From Planctomycetaceae bacterium (GTDB lineage: Bacteria > Planctomycetota > Planctomycetia > Pirellulales > Pirellulaceae), in NCBI GenBank assembly GCA_024642205.1, contig JAHEBQ010000014.1:60761-124760 (forward strand): 64,000 nucleotides of DNA, in the 5' to 3' direction. Under the pieces are notes generated by a model. It had not been told where the DNA came from. It saw only the letters and a program-made list of their open reading frames with translations, and did not search any database. The stretch's first letter is position 1, and the number at the start of each line of letters is the position of its first letter. This document shows positions 8,042 through 17,025 of this stretch, one piece after another. Both the position numbers and the translations under genes were made by a program.

Positions 8042-11000
8042 ATGAGAGGACAGGAAACACAGTCAGAGAAGCTGCAACGCTCACTTGGATGGGATCGTCA
8101 GCTTGAGATTGAACCGGACGAACGCGAAAATCGGCGTCGATATATCGCCCTTCAGCTTGCCACGGCCGGGATGCTACCGCCGGAAGAGGACCATTCACTG
8201 GCCAATTTTTCCATCGGCATGATCGAGAACATGCGGGAAAAAAACCGGCTTCTTGGTGGGTATCGCGCACCGGTCGATCAGCGAATTGAATCATTCCTTG
8301 CGCGATATTTCCGGGACGCCGATCATGGCCTTGCTTTGAAGGTCCCGTCTCCAACGCTGGTTCTTGATCGGCACGGATTGGCCCGGGAATTGAGTTTGCC
8401 TGCTGATGGCGATTGTTTCTGCAATCAATATGTCGAATCGCATCGGACCCTTAACGGCGTCGTCAATAACCCCGTCCATGATCGACGGACAACGTCGGGA
8501 ACGTTTCACATCGTTGATGGTGGACTGCCGATACCCGGGGATAAATTGACGGTCCCCAAACCGGTATTCGTCAACCTGTTTCGCGCCGCACTCAAACCGC
8601 CCCAGGACTTGTTGAAGCTTCCTTACACGTCCCAGTCGACTCGTCCGGCGCATACCTGGGTCTCGTTATTGTTGCGCCCACTGGTTTGTCCCGAGGTCCC
8701 CGGAGTTTATCGGGCCAAAACGATGGAAACGCGGTTCTTTGCGCCGGCAAGTCTGATTAGCAACCTTGATTTTGTTGAATCCATCTTCGGCAATGCGGGC
8801 GATCCACTGGTACCTTCCAAAGACGCCGGCCTGGATATTGAAAGTTGGAGTGGGCACACCGGGTGCGTGATCCTGGCGCCGCACCTGACCCAATTAACAA
8901 AAAAAGAACTTGGTTTACCGCATGTGGATCAAGCAACGGGTCGCCAGAAACAGGACGGAATGTGCTGGACGGAGGAAGACGATCTGTACAACAATGGCAC
9001 GCCGTTCAAACTGACGTGTCGCGATGAAAGTGGCGTTGTGGTTACGTTGATCGCCGATAACTATTACGGATATTGCAAGAAAGAAGTCAAAACGCAGATC
9101 AGTTACGCCGCGAACTTGATGGGCGGTGTTGAAGAGGAACACGCCGGCGGTGCGTTGGCTTTCGCGGCCTATTCGTTGGGCGACGAGTTTCAGGTCAATA
9201 GCCGCCGCTACAACGGCCGGACATTTCTGGATGTCGCCCGGGACTACGATTCGTTTATCGATGTTCAGCCCGAAGGTTTCGGTATCGATAAGAATTTTCC
9301 TTCATTGATTTACATTCCGGAAAACGCGCATGTGTCTCTTACCGAGAGGTGTGTTCGGTGGAACGGTGCTGACGGGAACGAAGTTCGGATTCAATTGTCG
9401 CCTGAGATTACCTACATCGCGCCCAGCGGCTATCAAATCCAATTGGAGAAACACCCCGCGGCTCCTTCCTGGCGTTTGATCGGGACGGTCGGTGAGGGCA
9501 TATTCTGTCATAAGCCATGTACTGTCAGCGGCGGTGGCAAAAGTGAAATCAGCAAGAGTCTGAATGACTATATGTTGTACGGTCCCATTTTCGTTGTCGA
9601 TCAGGAACGGGATTTCGCCAAACTAGACGAAATCTTCAACCGAAATTACCAGGACCGATGGCGCGAGGATTATGCCGATAAGCCGCTGTACCACGATGCG
9701 CCGAGCCGGATTTTTCTTGATCCAAAACGGTCACTGGGAAGCGTCATCAAGATGCTTTCACACTCCGTGGATTTCACGCAGCAATACAACGATTGGCTGG
9801 AATCGATACCCGATCATGTTTACGCGTTGGCATTGATCATCAAGCGGTTTACGACAGTTGGCATGGAGGGCTCATGGCGAGACCATTTTGGCGTCGACAT
9901 CGTCAATGGCGTTCCCGGTCACGAATTGAAAATGAGAGAACGTCGCCTGGTGGGAACCTACCTGAGGGTCGGGCTTACCCATTCGACCTGGCGCACGTTC
10001 AAGTTGCGACAGGATTTTATGGCGGCAACGAAAGTTCAGTTCGAAGACGACATCAGTGCAACGACGGTTGTCCCGGCCGGCCGGATCAACACGGTGGGTC
10101 CCGCGGTCGCACCTGCTCCAAGCTACAAGTTCGCGGCGAATTGTGAATATCGACTGTTCCAGCGTCCCGATGACGCGGTTCATCGAGGCTTGGACAAGCA
10201 GACCGAGGAGGACTTGTCTCGTACGGGTAGCTTTATCAGCAATTTTCAACCACTGTCGGTGGCTGAAGCAAGGAAGTTGGTGGACGACGTAATTGACTTT
10301 GACATGTACACCGAGCCGATGCAGAAACTCCTCCGGACGGCCAGTCAGCGTGAAACAGGATTCGTCGTCAGCAGTGCCCACCCCCGCGTGATGCCCGACG
10401 GCTCAACGACCAAAAATCCGCGTTACTTGCAGGATCGGCCTGATCTCGTGCGGTCGCGAGAGACGTATACGGCGCAAATTGGAATGCGCCTGTTTCGTGG
10501 CTTGCCGGTTGATGAACCCGTTCATGTACCGGTGGGAGCCATTCTGAGTGGGCGTCGCAATAATCCACCGGATCCCAGAAATGGATTCCGCTCACTTGCG
10601 GTCTATAGTCCGCTTCATTACCAGGAATTGCCCGAACTGATGATGGACTACATCTGCTCGTTGACTGGAAAAAGCCCCAGCACAACGGGAGCAGGAAGCG
10701 AAGGAGCATTGACCAAACGGCCGTTTAACATGTTGTTACCCGTTATCGACTTGAATGCATCGCTGGTGGCGATGATCTTGACCGGGCTGGGTGGCTTCAG
10801 CACGCCCGCTGGACATATTGGACCGGATCTGGAAGTGGGGCACGATATCAGCTTGATGATTCCCGAAGTCTGGTGCCGGATGGGTCCCAACGAACGTGAC
10901 CCCAAATTCCTGATCGAGAACCGAATGCTGGAGAAGGTCGAGGATTTCGATCATCACGGCGTCCGAATTCCTGCCAGTCGCCTTGGCTATCGCATCACAA

Positions 11001-11578
11001 AACGTTTCCTGACCAATTACCTGTCGCGTGTATTCGATAACCCCGTCAAGGTGTTCACCAAGGAGATTCTCGACCCAAGTCTGCAGGACATCGATTCGTA
11101 TGCGGATGGGATTCTTCAAATCACCGAAGCATATCAACGCCAGGCCCAGCAATATCTGGATGACAACAGCATCGCCCTGGCCTGCCCCCCGTTGCAGGTG
11201 CTTCTGCACATCATGGCGTCAGGATCGTGGAACGGACTGGACGCCAGCAGTCCGGAGATTCGGCAAATGTTTAGCAGAACCTATTTGATCAACAGCGATT
11301 GGTATCGCGCTCGCCTGGCAAAAAAACAGGAGGTTGACGTCCAGTTCTGGACGCGTTGTCGGGACTATATTGAAGCTTGGCAATCGGACTCGATTCACCA
11401 GCACCTCAAAGCAAAACTGCAGATTGACTCCAGGATTCGATACGTCATTGAAAAACTCGAACATGTCCGTTCCGACCAATATCTTGCGAATTTGGTTGGA
11501 ACTTTGGGCGCCGATCCAATGAAGCCAATTGAGGTCGAGTTGTCGAGTGTGATCGGCCAAGCTGCGTTGGAAGTTTAG
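8042..11578 (+). CDS. probable PPi-type phosphoenolpyruvate carboxykinase
   Basis: A 1178-residue cytoplasmic protein with no signal peptide or membrane helix. The frame is open from a TTG at 8003, but the ATG at 8042 follows an AACGAGG ribosome site and is preferred. Two motifs recall PEP carboxykinases: a Gly-rich kinase loop SGGGKSEISKS at residues 496-506, and a YYGYCKKEVK segment at 341-350 placed like the substrate- and metal-binding Y-x-G-x-x-K-K stretch of those enzymes, followed by EEEHAGGAL. The size fits the diphosphate-dependent class known from Propionibacterium and Entamoeba (about 1100-1200 residues), which converts oxaloacetate and PPi to or from PEP, CO2 and phosphate. It is far too long for the ATP or GTP classes. 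I recognise this from motifs and size only. Confidence 0.55.
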   Translation: MRGQETQSEKLQRSLGWDRQLEIEPDERENRRRYIALQLATAGMLPPEEDHSLANFSIGMIENMREKNRLLGGYRAPVDQRIESFLARYFRDADHGLALKVPSPTLVLDRHGLARELSLPADGDCFCNQYVESHRTLNGVVNNPVHDRRTTSGTFHIVDGGLPIPGDKLTVPKPVFVNLFRAALKPPQDLLKLPYTSQSTRPAHTWVSLLLRPLVCPEVPGVYRAKTMETRFFAPASLISNLDFVESIFGNAGDPLVPSKDAGLDIESWSGHTGCVILAPHLTQLTKKELGLPHVDQATGRQKQDGMCWTEEDDLYNNGTPFKLTCRDESGVVVTLIADNYYGYCKKEVKTQISYAANLMGGVEEEHAGGALAFAAYSLGDEFQVNSRRYNGRTFLDVARDYDSFIDVQPEGFGIDKNFPSLIYIPENAHVSLTERCVRWNGADGNEVRIQLSPEITYIAPSGYQIQLEKHPAAPSWRLIGTVGEGIFCHKPCTVSGGGKSEISKSLNDYMLYGPIFVVDQERDFAKLDEIFNRNYQDRWREDYADKPLYHDAPSRIFLDPKRSLGSVIKMLSHSVDFTQQYNDWLESIPDHVYALALIIKRFTTVGMEGSWRDHFGVDIVNGVPGHELKMRERRLVGTYLRVGLTHSTWRTFKLRQDFMAATKVQFEDDISATTVVPAGRINTVGPAVAPAPSYKFAANCEYRLFQRPDDAVHRGLDKQTEEDLSRTGSFISNFQPLSVAEARKLVDDVIDFDMYTEPMQKLLRTASQRETGFVVSSAHPRVMPDGSTTKNPRYLQDRPDLVRSRETYTAQIGMRLFRGLPVDEPVHVPVGAILSGRRNNPPDPRNGFRSLAVYSPLHYQELPELMMDYICSLTGKSPSTTGAGSEGALTKRPFNMLLPVIDLNASLVAMILTGLGGFSTPAGHIGPDLEVGHDISLMIPEVWCRMGPNERDPKFLIENRMLEKVEDFDHHGVRIPASRLGYRITKRFLTNYLSRVFDNPVKVFTKEILDPSLQDIDSYADGILQITEAYQRQAQQYLDDNSIALACPPLQVLLHIMASGSWNGLDASSPEIRQMFSRTYLINSDWYRARLAKKQEVDVQFWTRCRDYIEAWQSDSIHQHLKAKLQIDSRIRYVIEKLEHVRSDQYLANLVGTLGADPMKPIEVELSSVIGQAALEV

Positions 11579-11633
11579 CCCGATCCATCAGCAGGGAGGG
11601 AGGCCAGAATTCGGTGTCTCATGCTGCGTAGTT

Positions 11634-12683
11634 CTAATGGGTCCGCTGGAGCACGAATTCTGCAAGATCATGAAGCGCTATTGAACAGTCGTTCGACGCG
11701 AGCGACTGGGCGAAGTTCGTGGCCCAGCGCGCGTGCTTTTGGGCGACACGGCGGGCGTATTGCAGGGAGTCAGTTCGGGACAGGAATGGCAGGACATCTT
11801 CGGTGGTCGAATCCTGATCCACCAGGATCTTCTTCAGCTGAGCGCGTTCACGTCGGTCCGATTGTTCGAGGCAATGGATGACCGGGAGTGTGGGTTTCTG
11901 GTTGATCAAATCGGTCCCCAGTGTTTTGCCGACCTCTTCCGGTCGGCCCACGAGATCCAGTACGTCATCAATGATCTGAAACGCAACGCCCAGACTTCGG
12001 CCGTACGTTTGAAAGCCGAGGGAATGGTCGTGATCCGCATCGGAGAGGAAAGCGCCCAACCGGCAGCCGACTCCACAGAGTTCCGCCGTTTTTTCTGTGA
12101 TCATGCGAAGGTAGTTGGCTTCGGACAGGTCAAAATCACCTTGCCAGGCATTCTGCCGCATTTCCCCTTCACAAACTCGGTTGCTGGCCCGGGCCAACAT
12201 TCGCAGTCCTTCCGCCGAATTGGCAAGACTTGCCACGTGAAAGGCATGGGTGAAGAGATAGTCGCCAAGCAGCAGGCTGATCTTGTTGCCCCAAATTGCA
12301 TTGGCGGTCTCACGATGCCTGCGCGTTCTGGCTTCGTCGAGAATGTCATCATGCACAAGTGTTGCAGTGTGGATCATCTCCAGTGCTGCCGCCATTTGCA
12401 GGTGAGCCGGGTTGAGGTTCCCACAACTGGCGGCCGAGAGCAAGAGTAATGCCGGGCGAATTCGCTTCCCCCCTAACAGCCAACTATGATGTAACAACTG
12501 ATCAACGAAAGGCGTTTCGTTGCTGAGTTCCGTTCTCAAAATCACTTCGACGGCGTCGAGTTCTTTCCGAATGGGAGCATAAACCATTTGCAAATCACTT
12601 GAGCCAACGTTGGCCAGCGCCGCGGTCGTTGCCGGTTGAGTTTCCTCTTTGGATTGGGTTCCGCGACCGGTAGCGTGACTCAC
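11634..12683 (-). CDS. trans-isoprenyl diphosphate synthase (polyprenyl synthetase)
   Basis: Condenses isopentenyl diphosphate with an allylic diphosphate to make a long prenyl chain, for example for quinone side chains. The 349-residue protein has the GKR motif (72-74), the first Asp-rich motif DDILD (112-116) with a following RRHR, and the second motif DDVLD (239-243), all needed for Mg-diphosphate binding. The bulky residues before the first motif and the length point to an octaprenyl/heptaprenyl-type product (IspB/HepT-like) rather than farnesyl. About 30 extra Ala/Thr-rich residues precede the fold. It lies 69 bases downstream of moaC on the same strand and may be co-transcribed with it. 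Confidence 0.92.
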   Translation of the reverse strand: MSHATGRGTQSKEETQPATTAALANVGSSDLQMVYAPIRKELDAVEVILRTELSNETPFVDQLLHHSWLLGGKRIRPALLLLSAASCGNLNPAHLQMAAALEMIHTATLVHDDILDEARTRRHRETANAIWGNKISLLLGDYLFTHAFHVASLANSAEGLRMLARASNRVCEGEMRQNAWQGDFDLSEANYLRMITEKTAELCGVGCRLGAFLSDADHDHSLGFQTYGRSLGVAFQIIDDVLDLVGRPEEVGKTLGTDLINQKPTLPVIHCLEQSDRRERAQLKKILVDQDSTTEDVLPFLSRTDSLQYARRVAQKHARWATNFAQSLASNDCSIALHDLAEFVLQRTH

Positions 12684-12752
12684 TGTTGTATCCTTTTCAA
12701 ATCCCTGTCGCTCCCATCAGGGATCTTTCGTTCCGAGACAGGGTGTCCGTTT

Positions 12753-13271
12753 TCAAGTGTCGTTGGAGCGCCGGTTACGCTGGAAGTGACCGCTCTTACC
12801 ACCAGATTTTTCTTCGAGCTGGATGTCGGTAATGGTCATGCCTCGATCCACGCTCTTGCACATGTCGTAAATAACCAGTCCAGCGATCGCCACCGCACTG
12901 AGTGCTTCCATCTCAACACCAGTCCGATCGGTCGCGCCCACTGTGGCTTCCACGCCAATTTCAGTTTCGCTCAAATATTCAAATGCCAGGTGCACTGAAT
13001 CCAACCTCAAAGGATGGCAAAGCGGAATCAAGTCCGACGTTCGTTTGGTTGCCATCACGCCGGCAATCCGAGCCAATTCCAGGACATCGCCCTTCTGAAT
13101 CTTTCGATCACGAATCAACGTTAAAGTGGCTGGGTCCATCCGGACAATTCCACTGGCCACTGCAACACGACGTGTGATTGGCTTCTCACCGACATCCACC
13201 ATTCGCGAATGCCCTTCGGAGTCAAAATGTGGAAGCTCGCTCAAGCAACTAACCGAGGTTTTCAGGAACAA
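12753..13271 (-). CDS. moaC: cyclic pyranopterin monophosphate synthase MoaC
   Basis: MoaC performs the second step of molybdenum cofactor synthesis with MoaA, making cyclic pyranopterin phosphate. The 172-residue protein shows the start motif FDSEGHSRMVDVGEKP, the active-site stretch KRTSDLIPLCHPL, the TDRTGVEMEALSAV motif and the conserved Lys-Asp in YDMCKSVDRGM. The N-terminal leader (MFLKTSVSCLSEL) is slightly longer than usual, and an internal Met in front of VDVGEKP is an unlikely start because the family begins earlier. No other moa gene is present here. Confidence 0.95.
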   Translation of the reverse strand: MFLKTSVSCLSELPHFDSEGHSRMVDVGEKPITRRVAVASGIVRMDPATLTLIRDRKIQKGDVLELARIAGVMATKRTSDLIPLCHPLRLDSVHLAFEYLSETEIGVEATVGATDRTGVEMEALSAVAIAGLVIYDMCKSVDRGMTITDIQLEEKSGGKSGHFQRNRRSNDT

Positions 13272-13644
13272 CAGGTGCGATCAACAGACTTCCAAACCGG
13301 CCCACAAATCCATGTGAAATAGTCGATGGGGCCGCCGGCGACAGCCGATCTGGATCACGTTGTTAACCGATGAAAACGGACAAGAATAACCGAAACGTTC
13401 ACGAAAAGACAGCGGCGGGGCTTCAAAACGAGCTTCCGATTGGAGCCTGGGAGAATTTGTCCGATTAGGTGAAAATGGAAGAAATGGCGCCTTTTGGAGA
13501 CCTCTGCCATTGGGGGCACGTCAAAAGTCCGATTTCCGTCTCGACGTCGGATCCATCGAAAGAACGTTGTCGTAATCAACCGTTGCATCTCCAATCCAAC
13601 TTTCTGTCTTCGCTGGTGGCCGGAAAAAGCATCAGTTGACTGGC
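13272..13644. other. intergenic region upstream of moaC
   Basis: About 370 bases (480 counting up to the next gene) between moaC and the terminator of the HTH-receiver gene. Frames here, including one of 140 codons on the minus strand, are rich in Arg, Pro and Phe, show no family features and run through the terminator. I see no gene. The moaC promoter should lie at the left end. Confidence 0.5.
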
Positions 13645-13683
13645 AAAAAAAGACCGCTGCCCGAGGATCATCAGGCAGCGGTC
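13645..13683 (-). terminator. rho-independent terminator after the HTH-receiver gene
   Basis: On the minus strand GACCGCTGCC pairs perfectly with GGCAGCGGTC (plus positions 13652-13661 and 13674-13683) around a 12-base loop, and is followed by seven T residues (13645-13651). It lies 68 bases past the stop of the gene at 13752-14324 and separates it from moaC. Confidence 0.9.
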
Positions 13684-13751
13684 TGTGCGAAAGACGGCGA
13701 GCATACTCAGTGGTTCTTCGAATTGGCGGCGAATAAAACCGCGGGTCGGGC

Positions 13752-14324
13752 TTACACCAATTCTTTGAGTGAACCAATCAGTGTGCGAAGTCGTTCGGCA
13801 AGCAGGCTTGCATCAAACGGCTTTTTAAACGTTTCGTTGATTGCCGAACGGTCGAACGAAATCGGTTGTCCGTCGTCTGGCAGGAGTGCGATCAGAATCG
13901 TTTCCGTGAAGTCCGGATTCTTACGCAGGTTTTGGCAGATTTGCATCGCTTCTACTTTACCGATCGAGAAATCGGTGATGATGCAGTCGGGGTGAAAACT
14001 TTCAGCCTGGATGCCGGCTTCGAAGCCGCTGGCAGCCACTGCTACTTTGAAAGATTTCTCGGGAGGCAGCTCCCGCTTGAGATTCTCGATTAACACCTGA
14101 TCTTGAGCGACAATCAAAATTTTTGCCATCGCTTCATCTTCGAGATCGCCCAAAGGCATACCATGCTCTTTGAGAAATTTGATCAGGTATTCGCGTGGGA
14201 TACGACGGTCTTGCGAGCCGGGGATTCGGTAGCCTTTAAGGCGACCCGAATCGAACCACTTGCTTACCGTGCGCGGGGCCACTTTACAGATCTTGGCGAC
14301 CTGTCCAGTTGTGAACACCTTCAT
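13752..14324 (-). CDS. HTH DNA-binding protein fused to an atypical receiver domain
   Basis: A 190-residue cytoplasmic regulator. Residues 3-55 form an excisionase/MerR-like winged helix (TTGQVAKICKVAPRTVSKWF, then RRIPREYLIKFL). Residues 66-190 form a CheY-like receiver with D118 as the acceptor position and K168 in KKPF. The acidic pair that normally follows the first strand is reduced to one residue (IVAQDQ instead of a DD), so Mg binding and phosphorylation are doubtful. DNA-binding domain first and receiver last is the reverse of most response regulators. No histidine kinase adjoins. A perfect 13-base palindrome upstream suggests autoregulation. Confidence 0.85.
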   Translation of the reverse strand: MKVFTTGQVAKICKVAPRTVSKWFDSGRLKGYRIPGSQDRRIPREYLIKFLKEHGMPLGDLEDEAMAKILIVAQDQVLIENLKRELPPEKSFKVAVAASGFEAGIQAESFHPDCIITDFSIGKVEAMQICQNLRKNPDFTETILIALLPDDGQPISFDRSAINETFKKPFDASLLAERLRTLIGSLKELV

Positions 14325-15043
14325 CGCAGGCTCTCCATAAACACTTTGAATCGTCTTTCGCTACACACGCTAATCAGGTTCAAATTGAACAGGACTCTCA
14401 TTGTGTAACTGCTTATCCCTTTGCCCGCACGTTGCGAACATCTGGGTCGGGATAAACACGTAATCGCTTTTTTTGGTTGAGTTCGTTTCCGTACTTACTC
14501 ACCCGTTACGACATCGGCTATACTTGATCAAACCATCGCTTGAATTCGCCAAGATCGTTGGAGGTCAATTAATCGGCCCCGTATAATCAGCAAACTCATA
14601 TCCAGTTTGACGCTGCACAGTGACGAAGATATCGCCTAAGAAGAAATGCAACCCGTGCGTATCTAATGGGTCGTAAAGACGCACAGATTTTTAACCGGAC
14701 CAACGTCCAGTTATTGATTTCCCCCCAAGGTCATCAATTCGTGTTCTCGTGACAAATCCACTGAGACGCGGATGTCTCAACAAGAACCCGAAGTAACTTC
14801 CTGCCTTATGTTTCGTTTATTCACAGGGTGTTTCTTTAGAAACTTTCGCCAATCGTAGGGCTAGCGAGCCTTGATTCGGTAAAATCAGCTCGAACAATCG
14901 GACGCTCTGTGCCAATCACACGAAAATCACCGCTAAAAGTGCAGGCAGCGTTTGGAGGCGTCGCAACGCATGCATCAAAAAATTTTCTGCCAGCACAATA
15001 CGGCGTGGGTGACTTTGACGGCATTTCCGTCGGTGTGACGCGA
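14325..15043. other. long intergenic region with palindrome
   Basis: 719 bases between two minus-strand genes. GTTCAAATTGAAC at 14378-14390 is a perfect 13-base palindrome, 54 bases upstream of the HTH-receiver start and so a candidate operator. Further left to right I noticed only short imperfect repeats (GTGCGT with ACGCAC near 14660-14690; GAGAC with GTCTC near 14762-14778). A 75-codon frame at the right end has no family features. An unannotated small RNA is possible, but nothing in the sequence shows one. Confidence 0.4.
14378..14390. promoter_or_regulatory. 13-bp palindrome, candidate operator of the HTH-receiver gene
   Basis: GTTCAAATTGAAC is symmetrical about its central A and lies in the expected promoter zone of the minus-strand gene that starts at 14324. 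Autoregulation is an inference. Confidence 0.4.
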
Positions 15044-16054
15044 CTATTGGGTTGCAAAGTCAATCACGAGCACCTTCTCAAGGCGGTCGCCGAGTAATGT
15101 CACAAAGTCTTTGTGTGCCGGATGCGGAAGATAGGCATCCCGTGCCGCTGCGTCACGAAACGTGACGACGAATGCGTGGGTGAATCCTTGATCCAATTGT
15201 TCCGGACTGACGTTTGTGCCGGCTTCGTAATCGATGATCTGTTCGATCTTGTTCGGCAAATCATCAAAGGCGGCGACGATTTCGTCAATGCCTGCCGGCT
15301 CGACGTCATCCTTGAATTTGAACAAAACGATGTGACGCATCAGCGACCGGTCGGCAGAGCTTTCGTAACGCCTGCCTACGGCTTCGAGCATCTGGCGGGC
15401 CACAAAGTCGTTTCCGGCCTGGTTGAGATGAACGCCGTCCCCCGTCAGGACGTTTTTGGATCGATTCAGGGGGTTGTGGGTTTTCAGGTGGTCCAGGAAC
15501 TGTTTACGCAAGTCAAGCAACTGGGATCCGGTTTCCGTAGCGACTTTTCGGCTGATCGACGCGTATTCTTCCAACATTGAATCGAGCGGGTTGGATCCGT
15601 CAGTTTTTTCCCCAATCATACTGGGCGTACATAGAATGACTTTCGCCCTGGCGTCAGTAATCTGCTGAATGATATCCCGCAAGCCGGATTCGTAGTCCTC
15701 TTTGGATGTCCCTTTGCCATTTTGCGAATGCCAAACATCATTGATACCTATATAAATGAAAACAAGGGTTGGTTTTTTTCTCAGGACATCCCGTTCAAGA
15801 CGCCGTTGTAAATCCGGCACCTTGTTGCCGCTGATGCCGGCGCCGATGATTTCGACTTCGCGATCAGGATGTAGCCTGGCAATCTCGCGTTTGATAACCG
15901 TCACATAACCGTGGGGCCCAACCCCGGCTTGCGTTATTGAATCCCCCAAAAACACGATTCTGCTTTTGTCTGCCAACATGTCCTGTCCGAATAAGATATT
16001 TCCGGGAATTAGGTTCAACGTGATGAATGCAGCAAAGATGGCTCGAGGGAACAT
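15044..16054 (-). CDS. exported SGNH/GDSL hydrolase fused to a Dabb domain
   Basis: A 336-residue protein with a signal peptide (MFPRAIFAAFITLNLIPGNILFG). Residues 30-230 are an SGNH esterase: S39 in GDSI, the block II Gly at GISGN, N105 in GIND, and the D206/H209 pair in DGVHLN, all intact. Such enzymes remove acyl groups, often from polysaccharides. From about residue 239 (RHIVLFKFKDD) to the end is a Dabb stress-response alpha/beta barrel domain, including the HAFVVTFRD and HPAHKDF motifs. Dabb units usually act as dimers and some bind small molecules. The two domains in one chain are unusual. The gene stands alone. Confidence 0.9.
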   Translation of the reverse strand: MFPRAIFAAFITLNLIPGNILFGQDMLADKSRIVFLGDSITQAGVGPHGYVTVIKREIARLHPDREVEIIGAGISGNKVPDLQRRLERDVLRKKPTLVFIYIGINDVWHSQNGKGTSKEDYESGLRDIIQQITDARAKVILCTPSMIGEKTDGSNPLDSMLEEYASISRKVATETGSQLLDLRKQFLDHLKTHNPLNRSKNVLTGDGVHLNQAGNDFVARQMLEAVGRRYESSADRSLMRHIVLFKFKDDVEPAGIDEIVAAFDDLPNKIEQIIDYEAGTNVSPEQLDQGFTHAFVVTFRDAAARDAYLPHPAHKDFVTLLGDRLEKVLVIDFATQ

Positions 16055-16401
16055 GTGGTCTCCTGTTCAATTTACAAATGGGTTGAGGAAACTATAGCAG
16101 GTTTCCGGGCCGCCGTTGCGTGGGTTTCATTGTGTGCGAACCCGAGGTCGCGAATCCAGACGGACGATTCAATCAATTGAATCGGGGCCCCGGTTGTTGA
16201 TTTGCGAAATTTCGTTCGGGAAACGACGATTCTCCAGTTCCACTGGAGATTTGATGCCAAAAAGAGCGAATCTGGCCAGGAGCCAGCCAATTCGTGGCCT
16301 GAACAAATTGATGCGATTGGCGTATACTCAATGGCGTATACTCAACCTACCGAGTAGTAAACCAACTGAGAGGATTTCCCACCCGCTTTCGGCTCCAGTT
16401 C
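16055..16401. promoter_or_regulatory. divergent intergenic region with two inverted repeats and a tandem repeat
   Basis: 347 bases between the SGNH gene (minus) and the Cys-rich gene (plus). It holds CGATTCAAT-CA-ATTGAATCG (16165-16184), TCTCCAGT-TCC-ACTGGAGA (16231-16249) and a 13-base direct repeat GGCGTATACTCAA at 16319-16331 and 16333-16345. The direct repeat ends 56 bases before the ATG at 16402 and contains TATACT, which may double as a -10 element. These are likely regulator sites. The regulator is unknown. Confidence 0.45.
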
Positions 16402-16854
16402 ATGGCTCGTTCCTGCCGCATCTTGTTAACGCTTTTGATAGCTGTCTTGTTGCAGTTTTCCTGTCTCATCGCATCGATGCATGGAATTTGTTGCGCGGGG
16501 CAGATGTGTGGGTCGAGTTTGGCATTTACGGTGTGCACCTGCCAATCGCACGCCCCCTTGAATCAGCCATCGGACAATCCTACGGACGAAGACCAGGACC
16601 CTGGAAACTGTTTGCTGTGTCGATTGATTTCCCAGTTTCAGTCTGATGTGCCAACGAAAATTGAATTTGAATTGGATTCGATGGTCAATTTCCTGGCCGT
16701 CGCTGAAACATCGAGCGTGGCTCTCGAATTTAGCCGTCTGTTTCAAAGCCGCGGCCCACCGTTGGTTGATAGCGGTGATCAGTCGTGCTCTGCCAAGATT
16801 ACAAGGATCAGTAACGATTATAACGGGTTTGCCGAAAAAAACGGCCTTTCCTAA
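16402..16854 (+). CDS. small Cys-rich exported protein of unknown function
   Basis: A 150-residue protein with an N-terminal hydrophobic signal (RILLTLLIAVLLQFSCLIAS) followed by closely spaced cysteines: CCAGQMC, CTCQSH and CLLCRLISQF. The spacing suggests metal binding or disulfides. I do not recognise a family, though the C-x-x-C-x-x-I/F segment recalls small envelope proteins found near prepilin-like genes in planctomycetes. It lies 171 bases upstream of the DUF1559 gene on the same strand, so co-expression is possible. The repeats upstream suggest it is regulated. Confidence 0.5.
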   Translation: MARSCRILLTLLIAVLLQFSCLIASMHGICCAGQMCGSSLAFTVCTCQSHAPLNQPSDNPTDEDQDPGNCLLCRLISQFQSDVPTKIEFELDSMVNFLAVAETSSVALEFSRLFQSRGPPLVDSGDQSCSAKITRISNDYNGFAEKNGLS

Positions 16855-17025
16855 AAGCGTGAATCGTTCCGGGAACATTCATCCGTCGCCGAGCGCGTTT
16901 CCAAGCGACGTTTGAGTTCGTCGCAGGAAGTGGATGCCTTTATCCCTCGCTCACGGTCCGGGTCCGAGTTGGCTCATCTCAGAAAGCTTCACTCCATCAT
17001 TCATACTTCAATTCAAGGTGTTAAC

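Noticed and set aside
13355..13777. 140-codon minus-strand frame between moaC and the HTH-receiver gene
   Set aside because: It runs through the clear terminator and into the coding region of the HTH-receiver gene, with Arg/Phe/Pro-rich unstructured sequence.
14836..15063. 75-codon minus-strand frame overlapping the end of the SGNH gene
   Set aside because: No motif, and it overlaps the coding end of a certain gene by 20 bases.
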